Shown: positions 18,397 to 26,026 of the stretch, piece by piece
How the letters are laid out: the number at the start of each line of letters is the position of its first letter
Numbering within the stretch: the first letter of the stretch is position 1
Source of the DNA: Roseovarius spongiae
GTDB taxonomy: Bacteria > Pseudomonadota > Alphaproteobacteria > Rhodobacterales > Rhodobacteraceae
Reading direction: 5' to 3'
NCBI RefSeq assembly: GCF_003651245.1
Contig: NZ_RAPE01000001.1
Span: 1,178,001-1,242,000 of the forward strand
Length of the DNA stretch: 64,000 bases
Notes under the pieces: generated by a model
Told to the model about the DNA's origin: nothing
The model's input: only the letters and a program-made list of their open reading frames with translations
Databases searched by the model: none
Position numbers and translations under genes: made by a program

Positions 18397-19928
18397 GGCC
18401 CTTCCTCCCGAAACGGGGGATAGCGGTAGCGCGCGGCGGCGACGGTCCAGTCCATGTGGTTGCGCACGTATTCGCCGGACGCGTCGCGCGGCGGGTCGTA
18501 GTCCCACACCGCGCCCGCGCCCGCCTCCATCGCCGCGTGCAGCGCGTGGCGCGATTTCTGCGTGGCGATCACGTCGGCGCGCAGCTGCGCGCTGTCCCAA
18601 CGCTCCGCGACCTCGGCGGCGAACCGGGCGGCGGCTTCGCCATAGGCCGGATCGCGCGCGCGGTTCACCAGCTCGTCGGGGTCGTCGGCCAGGTCGTAGA
18701 GCTGCGGCGGATCGGCGTCGCAATGGATGTATTTCAGCGCGCCGCGCCGGATCATGAAGACCGGGGCCGGCGTCATCTCGGCGCAGTATTCGCCGATCGC
18801 CACGTCCTGCGCGTCCCGCTCGCCGCGCGCCAGCGGCATGAGCGAGCGTCCGTCGACCGGCTCGCCCAGAATGTCGGGGCCGCCGCCCGCGATCTCGATC
18901 AGCGTTGGCAGCATGTCCACCAGCGAACAGGCGTTGGGCGCGCTGCCTTGGGCGATGCCCGGCCCGGCCATGATGAGCGGCACGCGCGCGGAATGCTCAA
19001 AGAAGGTCATCTTGTACCACAGCCCCCGCTCGCCCAGCATGTCGCCGTGATCGGCGGTGACGATGACGACCGTTTCCCCCAGCGCGCCGGTTTCCTCGAG
19101 CGCGCGCAGGATTTCCCCGAGCTTGCTGTCGAAATAGCTCACATTGGCGAGGTAGGCGCGGCGTGCGCGGCGCACCTCCGCGTCGGTGAGCGGGACGTAG
19201 GACGCCTCGATCCCGTCCATCACCCGGCGCGAGAACGGATCCTGCTCTTCTGGCGCGAACACGTTGGCGGGCATGTCGATTTCGTCGTCGGTATAGAGAT
19301 CCCAGAACTCGGGTCGCGCGACATAAGGGTCGTGCGGGTGGATGAAGCTCGCCACCAGCGCAAAGGGCGCATGCGCCCCCGCGGCCCGGTCTCGGGCGCG
19401 GTCAAAGAGCCAGCGCCGCGCGGCAAAGCTCACCTCCTCGTCATAGTCGATCTGGTAGGTGGCCTGCGCGACGCCGCTTTCTTTCACCGTCTGCATGTTG
19501 TGATACCACTTGTCGATCCGCTCGTCCGGGGCCTCCCAGTCGGGCGTCCAGGCGAAATCGGCCGGGTAGATATCGGTGGTCACGCGGTCCTGGAACCCGT
19601 GCATCTGATCGGGACCGATGAAATGCATTTTCCCTGACAGACAGGTGTGATAGCCGAGCATCTTGAGGTAATGCGCGAAGGTCGGGACGCTGGCGCGGAA
19701 CTCGGACGCGTTGTCATAGGCGGCGATCCGGCTGATGAGCTGCCCGGACATGAACGCAAAGCGCGACGGCGCGCAGAGCGGCGCGTTGCAATACGCCGCG
19801 TCAAAGCGCATCCCCCGCGCGGCGAGCGCATCCATATGCGGCGTCCTAGCGACCTGATAACCGTAGGCGCCGCAGAATTGCGGGGCCAGTTGATCCGCCA
19901 TGACGATGACGATGTTGGGCCGCGTCAT
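18393..19928 (-). CDS. betC: Choline-sulfatase
   Basis: Type I sulfatase, 511 residues, that hydrolyses choline-O-sulfate to choline and sulfate in the cytoplasm. The formylglycine site is CAPSR (Cys52, Arg56), within NAPLCAPSRFAFMSGQLISR. Segments resembling rhizobial BetC include LSGKMHFIGPDQMHGFQDR, TTDIYPADFAWTPDW, HPHDPYVARPEFWDLY, DHGDMLGERGLWYKMTFFEH and the C-terminal ARYRYP tail. The ATG at 19928 follows GGAGGG at suitable spacing; the longer frame adds only six residues. An anaerobic- or FGE-type sulfatase-maturing enzyme must be encoded elsewhere. No betA/betB/betI neighbours are present, which is unusual for betC. Confidence 0.88.
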   Translation of the reverse strand: MTRPNIVIVMADQLAPQFCGAYGYQVARTPHMDALAARGMRFDAAYCNAPLCAPSRFAFMSGQLISRIAAYDNASEFRASVPTFAHYLKMLGYHTCLSGKMHFIGPDQMHGFQDRVTTDIYPADFAWTPDWEAPDERIDKWYHNMQTVKESGVAQATYQIDYDEEVSFAARRWLFDRARDRAAGAHAPFALVASFIHPHDPYVARPEFWDLYTDDEIDMPANVFAPEEQDPFSRRVMDGIEASYVPLTDAEVRRARRAYLANVSYFDSKLGEILRALEETGALGETVVIVTADHGDMLGERGLWYKMTFFEHSARVPLIMAGPGIAQGSAPNACSLVDMLPTLIEIAGGGPDILGEPVDGRSLMPLARGERDAQDVAIGEYCAEMTPAPVFMIRRGALKYIHCDADPPQLYDLADDPDELVNRARDPAYGEAAARFAAEVAERWDSAQLRADVIATQKSRHALHAAMEAGAGAVWDYDPPRDASGEYVRNHMDWTVAAARYRYPPFREEGP

Positions 19929-20000
19929 CCGCGTGGCCCTCCGCATTTTCTTCGCATGATGAAAATGGAGTGGAGAACATTCGTGCGAATTTTCCTGCCC

Positions 20001-21143
20001 TCAGCCATTCGCCGCCTCCCGGTAGGCGTCGAGGACGAGGCCGTGGAAATGATGCACGGCATGTTCCGATTTTCCCGACCCGGAGGGGTCGTTGACGATG
20101 CGCCCCTGGGTAAAGGCGGGCGTGGCCATGCCGCGCTGCACGCTTTCGACCAGCGCGATGTCCTCGACCTGCAACACCTCGTCGAGATAGCGGATCGCGT
20201 CCAGCTCCATGGGGTCCGGCTCGGGCGTCTCGAGGTAGAAATCATAGGTCTCGCGCGTGCGGTCCGGCCCCACGGGAATGACGTTCAGCACGATCATCGA
20301 GGACCGCCCCGGGTAGCGCATCAGGCAGGTCGTCGGCCAGAGCCACCAGACCGCGTGGGTGCGCACGGTCGCGTTGCTCACGTCATAGGCGCTGTTCGCG
20401 CCCTTGCCCGCGTCGGCCATGTGCGAGGAATAGATGCCGTGGGTGGTCACCTTGTAGGTGTCCATGTCCACGAGATCGCAGAAATCCTTGTGCGCGGTGG
20501 GGCAGTGATAGCATTCAAGAAAGTTGTCGATGACGTTCTTCCAGTTCGACCTGATATCGTAGGTAAGCCGGTGGCCGAAGGTCAGCCGGTCGATATCGGG
20601 CGCCCAGTGCCTGATCTCCGTGCCTAGGTTTCCGGATTGCTCGGCAAGGTCAGTGGCTTCGGGGTCGAGATTCACGTAAATGAAGCCGCAGAACTCCTCG
20701 ACCCGGACCTGGTCGAGACAGATCGCGCCGGGGTCGAAATCCCTCAGATGCTCGGTCTCGGGCGCACGGACCAGCCCGCCGTCGAGCCGGTAGACCCAAG
20801 CGTGATAGGGGCACATGATGCGCGTGGTGTTGCCTTCGCCGCTCAGCAACTGGTGCGCGCGGTGCTTGCAGACGTTCCAGAAGGCGCGCAGCGCGCCTTC
20901 GCGGTCGCGCACGACGGCGATGGGCTGGCCGGCGATCTCGGTGGCGACATAGCTGCCGGGGTCGCGCAGTTTCTCGACATGGCAGACCCATTGCCAACTG
21001 CGCCCGAGGATCGCGCGCCGGTCGGCCTCGAACCACTTCTGCTCGGTATAGGCGTCGGCGCGCAGCGAGAGCGATCGCCCGCTGTCGGACGAATAGCCCT
21101 GCGAGATATGATCGACATCAAGATCGGTGAGGCAGGCGGACAT
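20001..21143 (-). CDS. Rieske oxygenase alpha subunit, quaternary-amine type (CntA/GbcA-like)
   Basis: Non-haem iron oxygenase of 380 residues. The Rieske [2Fe-2S] ligands are Cys92/His94 (CKHRAH) and Cys111/His114 (CPYHAW). The catalytic iron site is FLECYHCPTAH: His213 and His218, preceded by Glu210 at the position that bridges to the Rieske centre. A Glu there is the hallmark of carnitine and betaine oxygenases, whereas ring-hydroxylating dioxygenases have Asp. The third iron ligand is probably the Asp of VEDIALVES near residue 335. GGAG precedes the ATG. The flavin/ferredoxin reductase partner (CntB/GbcB type) is not encoded nearby. Likely an N-demethylase or C-N cleaving oxygenase for a quaternary amine. 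Confidence 0.8.
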   Translation of the reverse strand: MSACLTDLDVDHISQGYSSDSGRSLSLRADAYTEQKWFEADRRAILGRSWQWVCHVEKLRDPGSYVATEIAGQPIAVVRDREGALRAFWNVCKHRAHQLLSGEGNTTRIMCPYHAWVYRLDGGLVRAPETEHLRDFDPGAICLDQVRVEEFCGFIYVNLDPEATDLAEQSGNLGTEIRHWAPDIDRLTFGHRLTYDIRSNWKNVIDNFLECYHCPTAHKDFCDLVDMDTYKVTTHGIYSSHMADAGKGANSAYDVSNATVRTHAVWWLWPTTCLMRYPGRSSMIVLNVIPVGPDRTRETYDFYLETPEPDPMELDAIRYLDEVLQVEDIALVESVQRGMATPAFTQGRIVNDPSGSGKSEHAVHHFHGLVLDAYREAANG

Positions 21144-21249
21144 GGCGGAACTCCGGGCGGGGCTGACCAGGGCGATATGTTTCAGAGTGGCGCTTTCGCG
21201 GATCGGGGATTGTGCATGACCCGCCGCCGATTTGACTCAATCGGACAGA

Positions 21250-22263
21250 TTAGGACCGTGTGCTGTGCATCGGCCAGGCCCGGAACTCGAACGGCACCCG
21301 GCCTTCGATGCGGTCGCGGCTGGGCGGCAGCCCAAAGCGGAGGCGGTAGGCGCGGCTGAAATGCACCTGGCTGGCGAAGCCGCAGGCCAGCGCCACCTGC
21401 GCCATCGGCATCTCGGTCTGCGTCACCAGCCCGCGCGCCCGGTCGAGCCGGATGTCGCGGTAATAGGCCATCGGGGTCTTGCGCACGTAGGTCTTGAACA
21501 GCCGGTCGAGCTGGCGCTGCGACAGCCCGATGCGCGCGCAGAGCGCGGCGATCGGCAGCGGCGTCTCGAGGTGGCGCTCCATCAGCGCGATCGCGCGGCG
21601 CACGCCCGAGGGCGCGGTCGGCCCCAGCGGCTCGGCGGCGTCGGGGTTCTGGGGCGCCTGCACCGGGCGCACCGGCGGATGCAGCAGGTAGCGCGCCGCG
21701 GCGTTGGCCAGCGCGTCGCCATGCAGCCCGCGGATGATGTGCAGCGCGAAATCCGAGGTCGCCGCGCCGCCCCCGCAACTGATCCGGTCGCCGTCGAGCA
21801 CCATCAGCTCCTCGCCGAGCGCGATGTCGGGATAGCGTTCGCCAAAGGCGTCCATGTGTTCGTAATGCACCGTCGCGCGCCGCCCGTCGAGCAGCCCGGC
21901 GCGCGCCAGGATGAACGCCCCGGTGTCGAGCGCGCCCAGCGTCGCCCCGCCGCGCGCCAGCCGCCAGAGCGCGCTGCGCAGCGCCTGCGTCGCATAGGCC
22001 TCGGGCGTCCAGCTTGCCGAGACGATGGCCATGTCCCAGCGCGCGCCGAGCAACGGGCCGAGCGGCGCGGTGGCCAGCGTCATGCCGTTGCTGGCAAGGC
22101 ACGCGCCGCCGCCTTCCGACGCCACCTCCCAGCCGAAGAGGGTGCGCCCCTCGAGGTAGTTGGCCGCGCGGAACGGGTCGAGGAACGAGGTCGTCGCCGA
22201 CAGGTTGAAATGCGGCGTGACGACGATGAGGATGCGATGCGGCGGCGGCTCAGCACGGTTCAT
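21250..22263 (-). CDS. GlxA-family transcriptional regulator (GATase1-like domain plus AraC HTH)
   Basis: 337-residue regulator. Residues ~10-190 form a DJ-1/PfpI-like glutamine amidotransferase-type domain (RILIVVTPHFNLSATTSFLD; ATLGALDTGAFILARAGLL). The C-terminal ~100 residues are an AraC double helix-turn-helix (IAALCARIGLSQRQLDRLFK; VALACGFASQVHFSRAYR). This architecture is shared by GbdR, which activates glycine-betaine catabolism, and CdhR, which activates carnitine dehydrogenase. That fits control of the downstream Rieske/betC/dehydrogenase cluster. The ATG at 22263 is preferred over the upstream start at 22302, which adds a non-family leader. A 106-base gap to the Rieske gene could hold its binding site. 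Confidence 0.85.
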   Translation of the reverse strand: MNRAEPPPHRILIVVTPHFNLSATTSFLDPFRAANYLEGRTLFGWEVASEGGGACLASNGMTLATAPLGPLLGARWDMAIVSASWTPEAYATQALRSALWRLARGGATLGALDTGAFILARAGLLDGRRATVHYEHMDAFGERYPDIALGEELMVLDGDRISCGGGAATSDFALHIIRGLHGDALANAAARYLLHPPVRPVQAPQNPDAAEPLGPTAPSGVRRAIALMERHLETPLPIAALCARIGLSQRQLDRLFKTYVRKTPMAYYRDIRLDRARGLVTQTEMPMAQVALACGFASQVHFSRAYRLRFGLPPSRDRIEGRVPFEFRAWPMHSTRS

Positions 22264-22343
22264 GCGGCCATTTCCGCACAATCGACGTCCGATGCAAGCC
22301 ATTTGAGCGCCGCGCGCCTCTCAGCCTAGGCGGCTTGGCGGGC

Positions 22344-22847
22344 TCACATCAACGCGCTGACCGGAGCGCCGGGGGCGAGGCCCAGTTCCTCGCGCAGGCC
22401 GGCGCGGGCGCGCGCGAGGCGCGACATCACCGTGCCCGCCGGCAGGCCGGTGCGCAGGGCGAGCCGGCGCGGGCTGCTTTCGCCCGTCGCCACGAGTCGG
22501 ATCAGCTGCGCCTGATCATTGGGTAACTGCGTGATTGCGCGTTCAAGATCGCTCAGCGCCAGAACGGCGAAGACGTCCGGCTCGATCGCAGGTTCCTCGG
22601 CCGCGTCGAGGCCCAGCATCGGCGCGCGGCGCAGCGATTGCCGGTAGAGGTTGCGCAGCGCCGCGCGGGCGTAGGCGCGCGGATCGGCGATGCGCCTCAC
22701 CTCGTCCTGACGCCGCCAGAGGCGCAGCAGCACCTCCTGCACCAGGTCCTGGGCTTCGGTTTCGTTATCCGCGATGCGCCGGGCAAGGCGTATGAGATCA
22801 GGGCGAAGGGCGATGAATGTCTCGGGCAGATCGGTCGGGCAGGGCAT
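22344..22847 (-). CDS. RNA polymerase ECF-type sigma factor
   Basis: 167-residue sigma-70-family protein with only regions 2 and 4. Region 2 includes ARRIADNETEAQDLVQEVLLRLWR (the typical D-x-VQE-x-L motif), and region 4 includes RRLALRTGLPAGTVMSRLARARAG. The ATG at 22847 has CGGAG 8 bases upstream; the longer frame runs into sequence lacking family similarity. No anti-sigma factor gene is adjacent. It is divergent from a secreted EF-hand protein 250 bases away, which suggests shared control. Confidence 0.88.
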   Translation of the reverse strand: MPCPTDLPETFIALRPDLIRLARRIADNETEAQDLVQEVLLRLWRRQDEVRRIADPRAYARAALRNLYRQSLRRAPMLGLDAAEEPAIEPDVFAVLALSDLERAITQLPNDQAQLIRLVATGESSPRRLALRTGLPAGTVMSRLARARAGLREELGLAPGAPVSALM

Positions 22848-23096
22848 TGGGATGCTCCGGTCGCTGGGTCTGGGACACCTAACCTGTGCATCGAGCCGCG
22901 CATCCTGCAATCGGGGGTATTTCGCCGACCGCGCGCAAACCCGTTTTTTGAGCGGCGATGCGCCGGAACCGCCTGCGCCATCGGCAAGCGCCCGCCACGC
23001 CCGGACCCGGGCGGGACGCGATGCCCGCGTTCGGCGTCCTGTGATGTGAGGCAGGCATGAGGTCTGCCCGCAACAAAGACTACAGGAGATACGGAA

Positions 23097-23345
23097 ATGA
23101 CGAAATTCATCGCACTCGCCATTGGACTGGGCGCGCTCGCACAGGCCGCCGTCGCTCAAAGCGCGACCGAGATCGACGCGAACGGCGACGGCCTCATGAC
23201 GCTGGAAGAAGTGCAGGCCGTGTTCCCGGATGTTACAGCGGACGCCTTCAGCCAGGCGGATGCCAACGGCGATGGCGCGCTTGACGATTCCGAGATGGCG
23301 GCCGGTCAGGAACAAGGCCTGATCCCCGCCTCGACGGACGGCTGA
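23097..23345 (+). CDS. Secreted EF-hand protein
   Basis: 82-residue protein with a signal peptide (residues 1-20, cleavage near AVA-QS) and two canonical EF-hand loops: DANGDGLMTLEE (27-38) and DANGDGALDDSE (55-66), each with Asp/Asn/Asp at positions 1, 3 and 5 and Glu at position 12. It is expected to bind calcium in the periplasm. The start follows AGGAGATACGGAA. It lies divergently from an ECF sigma factor, a pairing that suggests calcium- or envelope-linked signalling, although that link is inference. A strong hairpin follows the stop. Confidence 0.82.
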   Translation: MTKFIALAIGLGALAQAAVAQSATEIDANGDGLMTLEEVQAVFPDVTADAFSQADANGDGALDDSEMAAGQEQGLIPASTDG

Positions 23346-23434
23346 CCCGCCGATCCGTCCCCCCGGGCCGCGTTTCTTCTCCAGATTGGTGCGGTCCGGG
23401 GATTGGCGCGGGAAATTCGCGCCGCTTGAAAATC

Positions 23435-23467
23435 GCGCGCCCCGGGCCTTGTCCGGGGCGCGCTTTC
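23435..23467 (+). terminator. Rho-independent terminator after the EF-hand gene (possibly bidirectional)
   Basis: Perfect 11-bp stem: GCGCGCCCCGG at 23435-23445 and its complement at 23453-23463, with a 7-base loop and TTTCGT after it. On the minus strand the stem is followed by GATTTTC, so it may also end transcription of ocd. Confidence 0.75.
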
Positions 23468-23468
23468 G

Positions 23469-24524
23469 TCATTGCGGCGCGGCGCGTTTCACCATGCCGA
23501 AGAGATCGCGCGGGTCGTCCGGGTCCGCGAGCAGGTCGAGATCGTGATAGTAATCCGTGCCCGCGATCCGGTCGCGCACGTAGCGCAGGGCGCTGAAATC
23601 CTCGATCGCGAAACCGACGCTGTCGAACAGCGTGATCTGGTCGGCGCTCGTGCGCCCCTGCGCCGCGCCGGTCATCACCTTCCAGAGCTCGGTCACGGTG
23701 AAATCCTCGGCCATCTGCTGGATCTCGCCCTCGATGCGGGTCTGCGGCGGAAATTCCACGAAAACATCCGAACGGTCGAGGATCGCGGGCGCCAGTTCCG
23801 TCTTGCCGGGGCAGTCGCCGCCGATCGCGTTGATATGCACGCCCGAGCCGATCATGTTGTCGGTGAGGATCGTCGCGTATTGCTTGTCGGCGGTGCAGGT
23901 GGTGATGATCTGCGCGCCTTCCATGCTGTCCTCGGCGCTGTCGCATTTGACGACGTTGAGGCCGAGGCCCGAAAGGTTGCGCGCTGCCTTCTCGGTCGCT
24001 GCGCGGTCCGTGTCCCAGAGCCGCACCGTGTCGATGCCGACGATCCGTTTCATCGCGAGGCTCTGGAATTCCGACTGCGCGCCGTTGCCGATCATCGCCA
24101 TCGTGGTCGCGCCCTTCGGCGCGAGGTAGCGCGCCACCAGCGCGGAGGTGGCGGCGGTGCGCAGCGCGGTCAGGATCGTCATCTCCGACAACAGCACCGG
24201 GTAGCCGTTGCCGACATCCGCCAGCAGGCCGAAGGCGGTGACGGTCTGGAGGCCCTCCTTGGTGTTCTTGGGGTGGCCGTTGACGTATTTGAAGCCGTAG
24301 ACCTCGCCGTCCGAGGTCGGCATGAGTTCGATCACGCCCTCGGCGGAATGGCTGGCGACGCGGGGGGTCTTGTCGAACAGCTCCCAGCGCCTGAAATCGG
24401 CCTCGATGTAGTCGGCGAGGCCGGCGAGCACCTCCTCGATGCCGATATGGTGGACGAGCTGCATCATGTGATCGACGCTCACGAAGGGCACGAGCGCCTT
24501 GTCGGAAGGGGTAAGGGTGGTCAT
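23469..24524 (-). CDS. ocd: Ornithine cyclodeaminase
   Basis: Converts L-ornithine to L-proline and ammonia with a tightly bound NAD. 351 residues, normal for the mu-crystallin/OCD family. Recognisable segments: MPTSDGEVYGFKYVNGHPKN (substrate/NAD region, about 68-87), the Rossmann core TTMAMIGNGAQSEFQ, and GVHINAIGGDCPGKTEL, all characteristic of true ornithine cyclodeaminases rather than alanine dehydrogenases. Lies 21 bases after the arginase gene in the same direction. The pair therefore routes arginine through ornithine to proline. Confidence 0.9.
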   Translation of the reverse strand: MTTLTPSDKALVPFVSVDHMMQLVHHIGIEEVLAGLADYIEADFRRWELFDKTPRVASHSAEGVIELMPTSDGEVYGFKYVNGHPKNTKEGLQTVTAFGLLADVGNGYPVLLSEMTILTALRTAATSALVARYLAPKGATTMAMIGNGAQSEFQSLAMKRIVGIDTVRLWDTDRAATEKAARNLSGLGLNVVKCDSAEDSMEGAQIITTCTADKQYATILTDNMIGSGVHINAIGGDCPGKTELAPAILDRSDVFVEFPPQTRIEGEIQQMAEDFTVTELWKVMTGAAQGRTSADQITLFDSVGFAIEDFSALRYVRDRIAGTDYYHDLDLLADPDDPRDLFGMVKRAAPQ

Positions 24525-24545
24525 GTCGGGGCTCCGTCTGGCAGG

Positions 24546-25478
24546 TCAGGAAAAAGCGCGGGTCGGGCGGTCGAAGACGCGCCGCCCCAACGCCGAGGCG
24601 GCGAGATCGACCATCACCTGCGCGGTGCGGCCGCGGTCGTCGAGGAACGGGTTCAGCTCCACGAGGTCGAGCGAGGTCATGAGACCGGAATCGCAGATGA
24701 TCTCCATCGCCAGATGCGCTTCGCGGATCGTCGCCCCGCCGGGCACGGTGGTGCCGACGGCGGGCGCGAAGGAGGGGTCGAGGAAATCGACATCGAGCGA
24801 AACATGCAGCATCCCGTTCGCCGCCGCCACGTCGCGCAGGAACGCCTCGAGCGGACGGGCGATGCCGGTCTCGTCGATGCTGCGCATGTCGTGGTAACGG
24901 ATGTCGGTGCGCTGCAATTCGTCGCGTTCGGCCGGATCGACGGAACGCAGGCCGAGCAGGCAGATGTTCTCGTGCGGCACCGGGTGGGCGACCTCGGGAA
25001 AGCCGTGGAACCCGTCGCGCCCGGTCACGTAGCCCAGCGGCGCGCCGTGCAGGTTGCCCGATTGCGTGCTCTGCGGCGTGTGGTAGTCGGTATGCGCGTC
25101 GAGCCACAGCACAAAGAGCGGCCGGCCCTCGTTCGCCGCGTGGTTCGCGGCCCCGAGGACGGAGCCAAGCGCGAGCCCGTGATCGCCGCCCAGGAAGATC
25201 GGCACGCCCTGCGACAGCGCCTCTTCGGCCGCGCGGGCGAGCGCGGAGGTCCAGCCGATCATCTCGGCGGGCGCGTGCAGGTGGCCGGGCAGGGCGTCAG
25301 GCGCGCGCGCGTCGTCCGGGGTGACGTTGCCGGCGTCGCGCACCTTCAGCCCGAGATCGGTGAGCGCAGGGCCGATTTCGGCCACCCGGTAGGCGTCCGG
25401 CCCCATGAGGCAGCCCCGGCGGCGTTTGCCGCTGTCCATCGGCGCGCCGATCAGGATACAGGTCTTGTGTGTCATCAT
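24546..25478 (-). CDS. rocF: Arginase
   Basis: Mn-dependent ureohydrolase that cleaves arginine to ornithine and urea; 310 residues. Metal motifs: FLGGDHGLALGS (first His), LWLDAHTDYHTP (Asp-x-His-x-x-x-His region) and VSLDVDFLDPSFAP. The Gly-Asn-Leu-His-Gly segment SGNLHGAPLGY is typical of arginase. A Met-Met start (25478 or 25475) follows a purine-rich stretch. It forms a two-gene unit with ocd and is divergent from the Lrp/AsnC regulator, the usual arrangement for an amino-acid-responsive catabolic operon. Confidence 0.9.
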   Translation of the reverse strand: MMTHKTCILIGAPMDSGKRRRGCLMGPDAYRVAEIGPALTDLGLKVRDAGNVTPDDARAPDALPGHLHAPAEMIGWTSALARAAEEALSQGVPIFLGGDHGLALGSVLGAANHAANEGRPLFVLWLDAHTDYHTPQSTQSGNLHGAPLGYVTGRDGFHGFPEVAHPVPHENICLLGLRSVDPAERDELQRTDIRYHDMRSIDETGIARPLEAFLRDVAAANGMLHVSLDVDFLDPSFAPAVGTTVPGGATIREAHLAMEIICDSGLMTSLDLVELNPFLDDRGRTAQVMVDLAASALGRRVFDRPTRAFS

Positions 25479-25511
25479 CGCCTCGTCTTGCTGTGTCGGC
25501 CACAGGATATG

Positions 25512-25570
25512 TGCAAAGGGGTTGATTGGAAGCGATCAATTTGCACTGATCGGAAGTGGATTGATCGAAA
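25512..25570. promoter_or_regulatory. Candidate Lrp/AsnC operator region between rocF and its regulator
   Basis: The 112-base divergent gap contains several related elements: inverted repeat TTGATT...GATCAA (25522-25539), flanking TGCAAA (25512) and TTTGCA (25540), and a direct repeat TGATTGGAAG (25523) / TGATCGGAAG (25548), 25 bases apart. A further TTGATCGAAA lies at 25561. Repeated AT-rich dyads near multiples of a helical turn are usual for Lrp-family sites. Confidence 0.5.
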
Positions 25571-25590
25571 CGCAAGGGAAAACCGGCGAA

Positions 25591-26019
25591 ATGGACGACA
25601 CCGACCGCAAGCTCCTGTCGGCCCTGCGCCATGACGCGCGCGCGTCTCTGTCCGATCTCGCGCTCGAACTCGGGGTGTCGCGCACCACCGTTCGCAGCCG
25701 GATCGAACGGTTGCAGCGCGCGGGCGAGATCCTGGGCTTCACCGTCGTGCTCAAGGAGGACACGGCGCGCGACCCGGTGCGCGGGCTGATGATGCTGGGG
25801 ATCGAGGGGCGCGGCGCGGACCGGATCGTGCGGCAGCTGAACGGGCTGAGCGCGGTGCGCGCGACCCACACCACGAACGGGCGCTGGGACGTGATCGTGG
25901 AGATCGGCACGCCCACGCTCGAGGCGTTCGACGCGGTGCTGGCGCAGATCCGGCGGCTCGACGGGATCGTCAGCAGCGAGACGAACCTGCTGCTGAGCAC
26001 GCGCAAGGCGGCGGGTTGA
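25591..26019 (+). CDS. Lrp/AsnC family transcriptional regulator
   Basis: 142 residues: N-terminal winged helix (DDTDRKLLSALRHDARASLS, HTH about 18-45 with VSRTTVRSRIERLQRAG) followed by the RAM ligand-binding domain (about 65-140, ending ETNLLLSTRKAAG). The ATG at 25591 gives the standard MDxxDRKLL start; the longer frame is spurious. Divergent position relative to arginase and ornithine cyclodeaminase predicts that it controls them in response to arginine, ornithine or a similar amino acid. Its stop is 7 bases from the convergent Rieske gene. Confidence 0.88.
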   Translation: MDDTDRKLLSALRHDARASLSDLALELGVSRTTVRSRIERLQRAGEILGFTVVLKEDTARDPVRGLMMLGIEGRGADRIVRQLNGLSAVRATHTTNGRWDVIVEIGTPTLEAFDAVLAQIRRLDGIVSSETNLLLSTRKAAG

Positions 26020-26026
26020 GAAAAAT

